Assembly (NCBI GenBank): GCA_947471745.1
Contig: CANJKZ010000404.1
Location: 169,756 to 233,755 of the forward strand
Direction: 5' to 3'
Length of the DNA: 64,000 bases
Source of the DNA: Closterium sp. Naga37s-1
Taxonomy: Eukaryota > Streptophyta > Zygnematophyceae > Desmidiales > Closteriaceae
Positions within the stretch are counted from its first letter, which is position 1, and every line of letters starts with the position of its first letter. Made by a program: the position numbers and the translations under genes. Below the pieces are notes generated by a model. That model made no database searches. It was not told the DNA's origin and saw nothing but the letters and a program-made list of their open reading frames with translations. This document shows positions 25,545 through 36,700 of this stretch, one piece after another.

Positions 25545-28500
25545 TTAGCGGGCCCTTTACTGACTGTGCTCCGTCGCCCGAACCCCACCATCCCCACCGA
25601 GTCGTGGTTCCGATTCATGCAATCGATCGCACTCGGCCGAATAACGGGGATACACATGTGGATCACCCTGTGCTGGTCGCTGGCAAGGTGTTAAAAAATA
25701 ACTTAAAAATGTTCGTCGATGGGGGGGCCAGCCATAGCCTCTTCAACTTGGCGAGCGCAAAAAAATGCAAGCTGCAACTTGACAGGTGTCTGCCCGAAAT
25801 TGACGTCCGCCTCGTGGATGGGACGCCTCTGGCGATAACGGAAGAAACACGGACGGTCAGGATCGAATGCGGCGACGATTTCGGCTTCAGCATGAAGTTT
25901 CTCGCGACAACATTGGACGGCTGCGACGTGCTGCTGGGACGTGATTGGCTGCGACGGCACAACCCCGTCATCGACTGGACAACGGGATCGTGCAGCATCA
26001 ACAAGCACGAGGGGCTAATTAAACTGCCTGCATGGACACCTGACTACATCCAAGCCCCGTGCGTCAAAGCTATCACTATAGCTCGCCACTTCAACAGGGG
26101 TGCACAGCTGTTTGCTGTTTGCTTACGCGAGTTGGCAGTTGACACCGACGGAAAAGACATCGAGAAGCTGTGTGCAGCTGTACCACCGGATTTAGCGGAG
26201 CTGATTCGGAGGTACCCGGACATTTTCCCCGACGATCTGCCACCTGGACTGCCACCCGAGAGACCTGAGGACCACAAAATCCAGCTGGAACCTGGAGCGC
26301 AGCCGACTGTTCGGACACAGTGGCGGTTGACCCAGCCGGAACTCGAGGAGCTGCGAAGTCAAATTGACGCACTGTTGGAGAAAGGGTTCATTCGGGCCAG
26401 CACATCTCCCTTCGCAGCACCAATCCTGTTCACTCCGAAGAAAGAAGGCGGGCTTCGCATGTGCATCGACTATCGCGCGCTGAACCGGGTCACCATCAAG
26501 TCTCGCTACCCAATCCCACGTACCGACGACCTCCTCGACCAACTTCGCGGCGCTCGCTATTTCTCGAAGATTGACTTACGTGGCGGTTACCACCAGATTC
26601 GAGTCTTCGCCGACGATTGTCACAAGACTGCGTTTCGCACACGCTACGGGAGTTACGAATTCACAGTGATGCCTTTCAGCCTCACGAACGCGCCTTCGAC
26701 ATTCCAACTCACCATGAACAGGGTTTTTCAGGATCTTCTAGACCGATGTGTCATCGTCTACTTGGACGATATCCTGTTTTTTAGCAAGACACGGGAGCAG
26801 CACCTCCGCGACCTGGATGCAGTGTTTAAGCGGCTACAGGAGAACCGACTCATCACCAAAGGCTCTAAGTGCGAGTTTTTTAAGCAGGAGTTGGAGTTTT
26901 TGGGGCACGTTATCTCGCGGGACGGCATCAAAATCGACCCGGCGAAAATTAAGACCATACAGGAGTGGAAGTCCCCGACGAATGTCACGGAACTTCAGAG
27001 TTTTCTCGGATTCGTGAATTACGTCAGGCGGTTCATCCCGAATATGGCGGGGATAACCGGCCCGCTGACCGACCTGCTGCACAAGGACAGGAATTTTGTG
27101 TGGGGGGGAGAGGCAGAAGCGGCTTTCCAGGAACTCAAGAATTTTCTCGTTTCCCCTCCTGTGCTGCGCATCGCCGACCCATCGAAGCCGTTCGAAGTCG
27201 TCACCGACGCCTCAGATTTCGCCATCGGAGCTGTGCTACTCCAAGATTTCGGGAACGGGTTGCAGCCGATAGCCTACGAATCACGCAAGCTACATGCAGC
27301 CGAACGCAATTACCCGATCCACGACAAGGAGATGCTCGCCATAATACACGCGTTCAAACTATGGCGCTGCTACTTGGTGGGCGCAGACGTCACTGTTCGC
27401 ACGGACCACAAATCCCTACAGTACCTGCGAGCCCAGCCCAACCTCAACCCACGACAGATACGGTGGCTCGATTACATGGAGAGCCATTTCACCTACCGCA
27501 TCACGTACAAGAAAGGGGCGAATAACATCGCCGACGCCCTGACCCGACCGAGAGTACAATCCGCTGCAGTACTCATTACCCATTCGAACCCATTACTTAC
27601 TGGACTATTTACCCACGGCTACACTACGGACCCGTTCTTCACGACTGGGAATCATCAGCAGGCCACGACGCAGAAAGGGGACTATTACCTAAAGGCCGGA
27701 ACCGAACGGATTTGGGTTCCCGCTTACAGGCTGATGCGTGAACTCCTTATCCAAGAGGTCCACGATTCGAATCTCTCCGGACACTTCGGGGTTGACAAAA
27801 CCCAGAAATTACTGCACCGTCAATATTACTGGCCTGACTCCTCTAACGACGTGCAGCGCTATGTGTCCTCATGCAGGGTGTGCCAAGCTATGAAATCGAC
27901 ACGTCAACGACCAGCTGGGCTGCTGCAACCCCTCGAGCCACCCGAACGACCGTGGCAACAGGTGACAATGGATTTTGTCACGGGGATGCCAGCTGGACCG
28001 TCCAGCAACGACGCAGTGCTCGTCGTTGTCGATCGCTTCACGAAAATGGCACACTTCGCCCCATGCCGAACGACAATCACAGCCGAAGAAACTGCGCGCC
28101 TCTTCATCTCAACGGTTGTGCGACTGCACGGCATCCCTTCGGCGATCATCAGCGACCGAGACCCGAAGTTCACATCAAAGTTCTGGAAGGAGACGTGGGC
28201 GCAGTACGGCACGAAGCTACAGTTCTCATCGGCATATCACCCACAGACGGACGGTCAAACCGAGCGGACCAATCAGACCATGGAGCAGCTGATCAGGACA
28301 AACTGCCCCGACCCTGCCCGCTGGGAAGAATCCCTCGCAATGTTGGAGTTCGCTTTCAACAACGCGCCGTCCAGCACGACTAATCACTCGCCGTTCTTCC
28401 TGAATTACGGGATGGACCCGACAGTTCCTACGGCAACTACTCTCGACAACCCGGTCCCGAGGTCACAGACTTTTGTGACGGAACTTCAGGAAGTCCGAGA

Positions 28501-29029
28501 AAAAGCCGCAGACGCAATTCGCAAGGCGAATATCACTTCCCGAAAATACACCGATCTTCTACGCCGAGAACTCGTCTTGACTACTGGGCAACTAGTGCTA
28601 CTTGACACGAAGAACCTGCACCTGCCCGGACCGTCGAAATTACGGCCACGATTTTGTAGACCCTTCAAGATTATCAAGATGGTGACACCTGTCACCGCGA
28701 AGCTGCTACTACCCGACGACTGGCGCATTCATGACGCCTTCCACGCCAGCCTGCTTCGGAAGTTCGTGCCAGCCACGACCGACATCGCAAGGCAACAAGC
28801 TGCCCCGACTGCACGACCTGTCCCGGAGCCGACTCTCGAACCTTCGAAGATTTTGACACATCGGGTTCGCCTCGACGCGGCTGGTCGCCACGTGGATTTC
28901 CTAATCCGATGGACTGACCGCACCAGTGAGGATGACACGTGGGTGCATTCTGACTCGCTGACCGCCTCGTCACTTGTTGGTGATTATTTGGCGCGCAGAC
29001 GTGTTTCGGATATTGACCGCCTTTCTTAA
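25439..29029 (+). CDS. Gypsy pol with chromodomain
   Basis: Polyprotein with the aspartic protease motif FVDGGASHS (near 25710), reverse transcriptase with YLDDILFFS (near 26760), RNase H (TDASDFAIGAVL, near 27195), integrase zinc finger H-x-H-C-x-x-C (about 27780-27885), integrase core (about 27960-28330), and a C-terminal chromodomain (VDFLIRWTDRTSEDDTWV, about 28890-28950). The frame overlaps the end of gag. Confidence 0.9.
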   Translation: MLPVWEDGSLHERLPRENAADGERQEGAGKWEKSVISGPFTDCAPSPEPHHPHRVVVPIHAIDRTRPNNGDTHVDHPVLVAGKVLKNNLKMFVDGGASHSLFNLASAKKCKLQLDRCLPEIDVRLVDGTPLAITEETRTVRIECGDDFGFSMKFLATTLDGCDVLLGRDWLRRHNPVIDWTTGSCSINKHEGLIKLPAWTPDYIQAPCVKAITIARHFNRGAQLFAVCLRELAVDTDGKDIEKLCAAVPPDLAELIRRYPDIFPDDLPPGLPPERPEDHKIQLEPGAQPTVRTQWRLTQPELEELRSQIDALLEKGFIRASTSPFAAPILFTPKKEGGLRMCIDYRALNRVTIKSRYPIPRTDDLLDQLRGARYFSKIDLRGGYHQIRVFADDCHKTAFRTRYGSYEFTVMPFSLTNAPSTFQLTMNRVFQDLLDRCVIVYLDDILFFSKTREQHLRDLDAVFKRLQENRLITKGSKCEFFKQELEFLGHVISRDGIKIDPAKIKTIQEWKSPTNVTELQSFLGFVNYVRRFIPNMAGITGPLTDLLHKDRNFVWGGEAEAAFQELKNFLVSPPVLRIADPSKPFEVVTDASDFAIGAVLLQDFGNGLQPIAYESRKLHAAERNYPIHDKEMLAIIHAFKLWRCYLVGADVTVRTDHKSLQYLRAQPNLNPRQIRWLDYMESHFTYRITYKKGANNIADALTRPRVQSAAVLITHSNPLLTGLFTHGYTTDPFFTTGNHQQATTQKGDYYLKAGTERIWVPAYRLMRELLIQEVHDSNLSGHFGVDKTQKLLHRQYYWPDSSNDVQRYVSSCRVCQAMKSTRQRPAGLLQPLEPPERPWQQVTMDFVTGMPAGPSSNDAVLVVVDRFTKMAHFAPCRTTITAEETARLFISTVVRLHGIPSAIISDRDPKFTSKFWKETWAQYGTKLQFSSAYHPQTDGQTERTNQTMEQLIRTNCPDPARWEESLAMLEFAFNNAPSSTTNHSPFFLNYGMDPTVPTATTLDNPVPRSQTFVTELQEVREKAADAIRKANITSRKYTDLLRRELVLTTGQLVLLDTKNLHLPGPSKLRPRFCRPFKIIKMVTPVTAKLLLPDDWRIHDAFHASLLRKFVPATTDIARQQAAPTARPVPEPTLEPSKILTHRVRLDAAGRHVDFLIRWTDRTSEDDTWVHSDSLTASSLVGDYLARRRVSDIDRLS

Positions 29030-29042
29030 GGGGGGGGGGTAG

Positions 29043-29321
29043 TGTCAGGAATTTTCCTTAATTCCTTATCGGGTTGACTGCTACGCGTACAGCCCGATTT
29101 TCGGACTTAGCACGTTCGGCCGATTTCAACGCTGCCGAGGCTCCTCGCGTCGCCTTCGGCATTTTCCATCGCCAAACCTGCACCCCAACCTCGCTCGTCC
29201 GAGGTTTACTCCTAGCTAGGCTAGCTCCTACATTAGTGTGTTCCTTCATTGTATTCTCAGATCATTCAATCACAGTCTCGTTATTCGTTTACCTGCGCAC
29301 TCTCTTTTATAACTCATAACA
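29043..29321 (+). repeat. 3' LTR of the Gypsy element
   Basis: 279 bp, nearly identical to 24028-24299, followed by the AACCC target duplication. Confidence 0.92.
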
Positions 29322-30757
29322 AACCCCGCCAAGTAGTTATCTGGGTCAATCCCTGGCCGCCTATGTTTGTTGTGTTGAAAGTACACTCAGACAGTACAGG
29401 TGAATGAAACGTGTATTGCAGCGGTTTGCCAGACAGCAATGCACTGTTGGTTGGACAAGAACGTGAGGACCTCGAGATTCCCCTTTTTCATCGTTAGGGT
29501 TGCGAAACAAATCATCATTCGCGAACGTTTGCGAGATTGACGGAACCAACAGCATCTCTTGTTGGTGCCTGCTCCGTGGTGCCACCGACGGAAACGGAAT
29601 CGCGACGAGCCACGAAACGCGTGGGGCGTGAGTGCCCAAGGGCAGAAAAGGGGCAGTTCCCAGGGCAGACACAAACCGGACCATGCCAGGCCAGGCCTGG
29701 CCAGACAACAGGGCAGGCTCGAGGGCGGGCAAACTGCATCTCCTTTCAAAACTTTGGGATTACCGAGCCAAAATCCGTCTGTGAGAGGAGGTCGGGGGCA
29801 GGAAGCATAGAGAGTGTCGTGCTGACAAGATGCTATGGCCATCAGTGGCTTGAGAAAGCTTATTATTGTACGGAACTAGAAGCTTGATGCTGATCTCAGC
29901 TTGCTAACCTAACTAACTTCGTCCTGTAATTAAGTTATGCTATTTATGGGTTACGCCTGCTTACATAGCAGCAACGGATAGCCTATTTTTTTCGTGCATC
30001 CGTTCTTAGGTTCGTCTCAGGATTGTAATGCTCGTAGTTTTTCGCGACAATGACGAGTCTTTGGGGTTCGCGACGCACGTCGAGGCAGCTCACGCGCGAA
30101 TCGAAACGCGAGAAAAGCAAAAGGCCGGAAGAGCCGAATGAATTAGACTTAACTCGCCTGCAGTCCACTAACTCTAGGACTCGCAAGAAGGCGGAGCTTA
30201 TCAAGAAAGCCAGTGACTCGCGTCGCCGGTTCCACTTTAGAGAGCTCTTGTGTATCGCGATTCCGCCAAACGCGACGTTAGAAGACGGCCATCTGCCATG
30301 GCCGCTTTGTTCCCCACCCACCACACCGGACGCATCAGGAAGAGGTCAGTTGCCAGACGCAATTGTCAGAAATCAGTTACCGTTACCGTCACAGTCGTCC
30401 ATTATGCGAGGTTGTGAAACGATTCAAAGGTTATACAGACCTAGGGACTATCGACTAGCGCTCCTTATCACCTGCCGAGCCTTCTTTCAGAAGAAAACGA
30501 TCAGACGCACCATTAGTGGAAACTGCAGCTGCCTTGAATGCTCGTAGATCTCTAGTATACACTCGCCATGCCAAGCACTCTATAGACTCGTTATCGCACC
30601 CGGCGGATTCGAGATTTTGTATAGACCGATATGCTACTCTGGTTACTACGAGCGTGCTCTTGTGATTCCGCTTCTGATTACGTTTTGCGCTTAGTCTTTG
30701 AGCGCCGTTGCGCTTACCTCATCTGGTCGTCTCTCTCCTCCTGTCTCGTGTCCGCCA
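29322..30757. other. Intergenic region upstream of the giant gene
   Basis: About 1.4 kb without a gene I can support. A 165-codon ATG frame at 30050-30547 has a Lys/Arg-rich start (RTRKKAELIKKASDSRRR), but there is no family match by eye and nothing shows that it is translated; it may be leader or promoter DNA of the gene starting at 30758. A short GC-rich inverted stretch (GGCCAGGCCTGGCC) lies near 29690. No clear TATA box is seen. Confidence 0.45.
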
Positions 30758-33700
30758 ATGTCTCATCACGGTTTCGAAATGACAGTGCGGAAGGCGACTG
30801 GGCAAGACGAGGTGACCGTTGAGGGTAAAGCTGCTCTTGACGCCACGCTCCCCCTACTACCCAATCCCCCACTCCCCTCCTTCCCTATTCCCCCTCTCCC
30901 TTCTTCCCCTCCTCTTTCCCCACTCCCCTGACCTCCCCTCCTCCACCGCCCCCCAGGGCTGACGTGGTTCCCGAACGCCAGCGCGGACGACGATTGGCTG
31001 GAGGAGGCTGCGACGGCCTCGCACGCCTTGCCGCAGCCTCAGGTGCGCTGCTGGGGAGGTGCTGGGTGGGGGGGATGGGGTGATGGTTTACATGCAGAGA
31101 GGAAACGCGAGTTTGAGGTTGGGTGGGGGAGAGTGAAGGCTGCTACGGCTTCGCACGCCTTGCTGCAAGCTCAGGTGCGCTGCTGGGGAAGGGTAGAATG
31201 CGGGCGGGGTTTCGGCACTGGGATGTTTCTCTGTGATTAGGGTTCAGACATGGGGGGGTGTTAGTGGGCTAGTGCTACCTCTCCGCCTCTTGACGTGTCC
31301 TTATCCCCAATTTTCTATTTTCACATCCCCCTTCCCGGCCCCATGTTACTCCCGCCCCCCCCCCTTTCCCTTCACCCACCCTTTTCCCTCCCCCTCCCCC
31401 TACTCCTCCCGCTCCCCCGAACCGCCGACCAATCCCCTCTAAGCAGGCCTTGAGCAGCAGCGCTGTATCTGGACACGTGCGAGAGGAGGTCGTCAAGATC
31501 GAGGAGATCTCTACAGAGATCGTGACCGTCCAGGAGATATCCACCGAAATCGGACGGCCAGCTAGGTCCCGCAGATCAGGGGCAAGAGCAGCGCGAGAAG
31601 CAGGCCCAGGCGAAGCGGAGAAGGAGAAGAAGAAAGGGAAGAAGGGGAAGAAGGGAGCTAGGTCGAAGAGAGAAGCACAGCCGCCGGATGAGGCGACTAG
31701 CGCGGACCCTAGGCTGCCTGAACGGGTGGGGCCTTCAGCGAGAGGTGTTGTGGTGCCGCAAACAGCAGCAGATACACAGACGCCCAGTTCTAGCCCTGCT
31801 CCTGCTGCTGGTGGTGCCGGTGCTGCTGGTGGTGCCGGTGGTGCTGGTGGTGCCAGTGCTGCTGGTGGTGCTGGTAGGACTGGGCTTATAGCTGGTTTGG
31901 CAGCAGGGGCAGCAGCAGCAGGCGGAGCTGTAGCAGCCGGGGTGGCAGGTTTGGCTGAAAGGCGAGAAGCCAAGCCAGCAGAAGAAGCAACCAGAGGGGA
32001 TGCGATGGAGGGGGTGGAAGGTTCGGAAGGGGTGCGAGGTTCGGAAGGGATGGGGGGTTCGGAAGGGATGAGGGAAGACTCGAGAACGTCAGTTGCAGCC
32101 GTGCTGGCGTCAGGGGACACTGCAAGAGACCTTAGTAGTGTTGGCGACTCAGAATCTGCCGTACAAAGTCTGCCTGAACCAACAGCACAAGCAGCAGGAA
32201 CAGCAGGAGCAGCAGAAGCAGCAGAAGCAACAGAGGCAGCAGAAGCAGCAGACACAGGTGATAGAGGTGAAGCGGCAGAAGCAGGTTCAGCAGGGGAAGC
32301 AGGCCCGAGCGGAGCAGCAGTTTCTGCTGGAGCCGGAGCTGGTGCTGGGGCAGCAGTGGCAGGCGCCGTAGTAGGAGGAGCTCTAGGCGCTGCTCTAGGC
32401 TCCCGAGAAGTTTCTAGAGACGATCCCAGAGAGCAATCTGGTGGAGGGTCGAAACGAGCCACCCCTGGGACTCCGCTAGGTGGGAGCTCGCCGGTGTCTG
32501 CAGGTGAAGGGGGGAGCAGGCGGGAGGCGAAGGCGAAGCGGAACAGGGTGGGGGAGGGCGCGTTTGGATCAGGGGAGCAACACGAAGGAGGGTTCGGTGC
32601 GGAGGTTTCTGGGGGGAGTGGGAGGCAGGGGAGCCAGGGGCGCGGAAGCATGGGGAGAAGCAGTGGCAGTAGCGGGAGTGGCAGAGATAGGGATACGCTC
32701 CTGCAGCAGCAGCAGGTGCAGCAGCAGCAGCAGCAGCAGCGGCAGCAGCAGCAGTCATGGTCGAAGCAGCCCCTACCAGGTCATGGTCCCGGCGGCACTA
32801 CTGGTATGCCTCCCATGCGCAGCAACAGCGAGCTTCCCCCCCTTCCCTACCGCAGCACCAGCGGTCTTCCCCCTCAGCCCCTCCGCAGCAGCAGTGGCCT
32901 TGCTGCCCTCTCCGCGCCCGCCAGTAGCAATCTCCTGCAGCGCGCCGCCACGGGCAGCGGTGACCGTTGGATCTTCCACTCTGGCGCGGATCGGGACCAG
33001 CTGGTGGAGTCAGATTCGAGTGATGACTCGGAGACAATGAGTGGGCGGCTGGAGGGCGGGTTGGGGGACTCGTGGGGGAGAGGGCGAGGCGGGGAGGAAG
33101 CAGGGTCGTTCAAAGCGGGGAGTTTGGCGAGTCAGGGATCGAGAGGCGGAGGCATGAGTCCTGTGTCTGAGATAGGGGAGCAGCATGGGGCGGGTAACGT
33201 AGCAGGGAGAACGAGGGGCGGGATGTGGCACGGGGCACCTCGGCCCAGCAGCGCGGGCAAGTCCGGGAGATCCCGGTTAGGGAAAAGATCGCCTAGAGGG
33301 TCGTCTCTAGGGGCAGGGATGCTGGAGCGAGTAGCAGGCGGGACGGCGGACAGCAGAGGGAGTTTTGGCACAGGGGCGGAGATCAACAGAGCGAGTAAGA
33401 GCATGAGGGGGTTGCCAGTAGAGGGGTTGGCCAGCGCTGGGGCTAGTGGGGCGTGGAGCTCGTCGGATGGCGAGGGGAGTGTGCAGACGAGAGGGGCAGC
33501 AGCAGGAGCGGCCCAGCCTGTGGTTGTGGGATTTGTGGGGCCTGCCAGACCTGGTACGCCTGTTTCGCTGTCCAGGGTTGGGTCTGGGGCTCCTGTGCTG
33601 CGCCCTGCGACTTCGGGGGGTTTGTTGCTGGAGGATGTGGGGAAGTATGATGACTGGGTGGTGTATGAGAGTGAGGGGGAGGAGGAGGAGGTGCAGAGTA

Positions 33701-36700
33701 GGCTTGTGAGGGGGAGAGGGAGAGGGGTGGTGGAGAAGAGGGTGGTGCAGGAGGGGGGGGTGGCGGGGGTTGTGGATAAGAGGGAGGTGAGGAACGGAGG
33801 GCAGGTGCAGGGTGTAGGAGCAGGAGCAGCAGCAGCGGCAGGGGTAGCAGCAGGGGCAGGGGCAGCGGGAATGATGGTTGGGAATGTGGGGCGGAGGAAA
33901 GGGGCAGAGAGGGACGTGTGGAGAGCAGGACAGGAGGACTTTGATGACTCGGACTCGGAAATCAAGCACGAGGCAGGATGGGGGCCCGCCTCACAGCAGC
34001 AGCAGCAGCAGCAGCAGAACGGATTCATGTTTAGCAGTCAAGGGGGAGCGCCTGGGGGCGGGTTTCACCCAGGGGAGGTTCATCCGTGGGGGGTTCAGCC
34101 CCAGCCTGGCGCAAGGCATGCGCCCCAGCCACCCACCAGCCCCCGACCATCATCCCCCCGACCTCTCCCTTTTGCGTCTAGGTCCCGGTCTTCTGCCCCC
34201 GCTCCTCCTCACCCCCAGCAGCAGCTCCCCCCTCGGCCTGTCGGCCCTCCTAACGCCTCCTCCTCCCAACAAGGCCCTTCTCAGTCCCACCCATTCTCCT
34301 CTGGAACAGCAGGTAAGCCGCGCATACCCCCCATTCCCCCGGCTTATGGTCACTCCCCTGCCTATGCCGCGCCTGCTGCTGCGTCTGCTGCTGTGCCGGG
34401 TTCCTCTCCTCACCCGTTCGCCCCTGGTGGTTATGCTGGGGGGGCGGGAGCTTCTGGTGTGGCAGCAGCAGGGGCTGTGCCTGGGGGCCAGCAGGCGGGG
34501 GGCCAGCAGCAGTCGTGGGGGGGATCTGTGGCAGGGTTCTTTGCAGGGGCAAGCGCGTTTGTGTTTGGGGCGAAGCATGACGGGCACACAGGGAGAGAGG
34601 CGCAGGGGAAGGAGGTGCAGCAGGGGAAGGACTTGAACCAGGCAGGTGATGCTGGGATGGGGTTAAGGGACGGGGAGCAAGGGGTTTCTGTGGCAGCAGG
34701 TACAGGAGCGAGTGGGGGTAGTGGTAGTGGTAGTGGCGCTGGTAGTGCTATGCGCCCTCCTCGCCCTCCTTCCCTTGCTATCCCTGGAGCAACGGGTACA
34801 GCCACTAGCCCTGGTGCTGGCCGCTATTCCACCCATACACATGCAGGAGCAAACGGAGAGGTTGCAGAGCCGCCAGCAGCAGCAGCAGCAGCAGTAGCAG
34901 CAGCTAGTGCTGCTGGTGCTGCTGCTGCCGCTCCTGGTGTATTTGCGGTAGAGGACGGGCATGAGGCTCTTATGTCTCCCATTGCCTTCGTTACAGTGTC
35001 GCCTGCTAAGAGCACAGGGAGAGGCACAGACGGAGCTGCATTGCCAGGGGCAGCTGCAGCAGCAGCGGCGGTGCCTGGGAGAGCGGTGGGAGGAGCAGCA
35101 GAGATGGGGGTGATGCAGCAGCCTGCGCAGGGGTACCGGCCTGGGCCGGGGCTTGGTGGGTGGAGTAAAGGGTCTGGTGCTAGGGCTGGTGGGGTTGGTA
35201 TAGGGTGGGGGGAGGGCAGTGAGGAGGAGGAGAGTGAAGAGGTGGAGAGTGAGGAAGCGACGGAGGAGGGTGAAGAGAATGAGGAGGAGGAAGAGGATGA
35301 AGAGGAGGAAGAGGAGGAGATGGAGTATAGTAGTGATGAGGAGAGTGAGGAGGAAAGTGAGGAAGAGATCGAGGAAGAGAGTGAGGAGGAAATTGAGGAG
35401 GAGAGCGAGGAGGCAACTGAAGATGCAAGTGAGGAGGACGAGGAGGAAGAGGAGGAGGAGGAGGAAGAGGAGGAGGAGGAGGAGGAAGAGGAGGAGGAGG
35501 AGGAGGAGGAGAGCGAGGAGGAGAGTGTAGGTGCGTGGGTGGGCAGACCGATACTGGCACCGTCACAAGCGGGCACTCCCACGGGCTATAGCGGCATGAA
35601 AACCCCCGATGCAATCGGAGGCATCGTGTTTATCAACGAGTATGGCGCTGCCCCCCCCTCCCCTTTTCTGGAGGCAAATTCTATGGGTACTGGAGGGGGT
35701 ACGAGCGGGGCCAGCACGCCGTTGAGTGGGGGAGCTGGCATGGGAATGGGTGGGGCGAGTGGGGCAATGGGGGGGAGCAAGTCGCCTAATGGCAGGCCAG
35801 GGGAGGATGATGAGCGTGTGTTTGTGGTTTTTAACAAGTCGAGATTCTCACCCACTGCTGCTGGCGCTGCTGCTGCTGCTGCTGGCGCTGGTGGTGCTGC
35901 TGGTGGTGCTGGTGGTGGTGGCTTGTTGGCTGATACTCAAGGATCAGGGACCCTTGTGGTGAGGATTGAGAGAGGTGCGGAGGAGGAGGGAAGTGAGGAG
36001 GACGAGGGGGAGGTTGGCAGTGAGGGGTGGGATGGAGGGGAGAGTGGGGAGGAGGATGGGAGTGAGGGTCGGAGTGGGATGGAAGGAGAGAGTGAGGAGG
36101 CTGAGAGTGAGGAGGGAAGTGGGTTTGATGGAAGTGCTGAGGGAGAGAGTGAGGGGGAGAGTGAAGGGAGTGAAGGGGAGGAGAGTGGGACAGAAGGGAG
36201 TGAGATGAGGGTAGGTAGGGAGGAGGGAGAAGATGGGGAATTGAGTGCGGTGGAGAGTGGTGCTTCTGGAGGGAGTGAGGGGAGCGAGGAGGAGAGTGAG
36301 GAGGGGAGTGAGGAGGGGAGTGAGGAGGGGAGTGAGGAGGAGAGTGAGGAGGGCAGTGAGTCAAGCCTTAGCCCTGTGGGGAGTTCAGACGAGGGAGAGA
36401 CTGAGTACGTGGGGAGTGGGGAGAGTGAGACAGAAGAGAGTGAGGAGGAGAGTGGGAGTGAGGAAGAGAGTGGGAGTGAGGAGGAGAGTGGGAGTGAGGT
36501 GGAGAGTGAGAGTGAGGGGACGGAAAGTGGTTCGAGTGAAAGCGAGGGGAGTGAGGAGACAGGGTCGAGTGATGATGAGGATGGCACAACTTTGGATGGC
36601 ACATGGGACGGCACATTGGATGGCACAATGGATGGCACTGTGGGCGGCACAATAGACGACAGAACGCTGGATGGGACAGAGGTTGTGACTCCAGGAGGGA

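Larger units (their letters stand above)
24028..29321 (+). mobile_element. Chromodomain Ty3/Gypsy LTR retrotransposon, looks whole
   Basis: A 5.3-kb element on +, between the fucosyltransferase and the giant NAP gene. LTRs are at 24028-24299 and 29043-29321, starting TGTCAGG and ending ATAACA. The target duplication AACCC is at 24023-24027 and 29322-29326. The primer site TGGTATCAGAGC starts at 24302, and a purine tract (AAGGGGGGGGGG) precedes the 3' LTR. gag and pol are long and in overlapping frames, a layout known in the family. Order is protease, RT, RNase H, integrase, chromodomain, i.e. the chromovirus branch. LTRs differ by about 1% in substitutions plus a small length change near the end, so the insertion is recent. 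Confidence 0.95.

Noticed and set aside
30050-30547. 165-codon ATG frame with a basic N-terminus
   Set aside because: No recognised motif and no splice link to the giant gene in frame; may be upstream leader. Kept only as a note in the intergenic entry.
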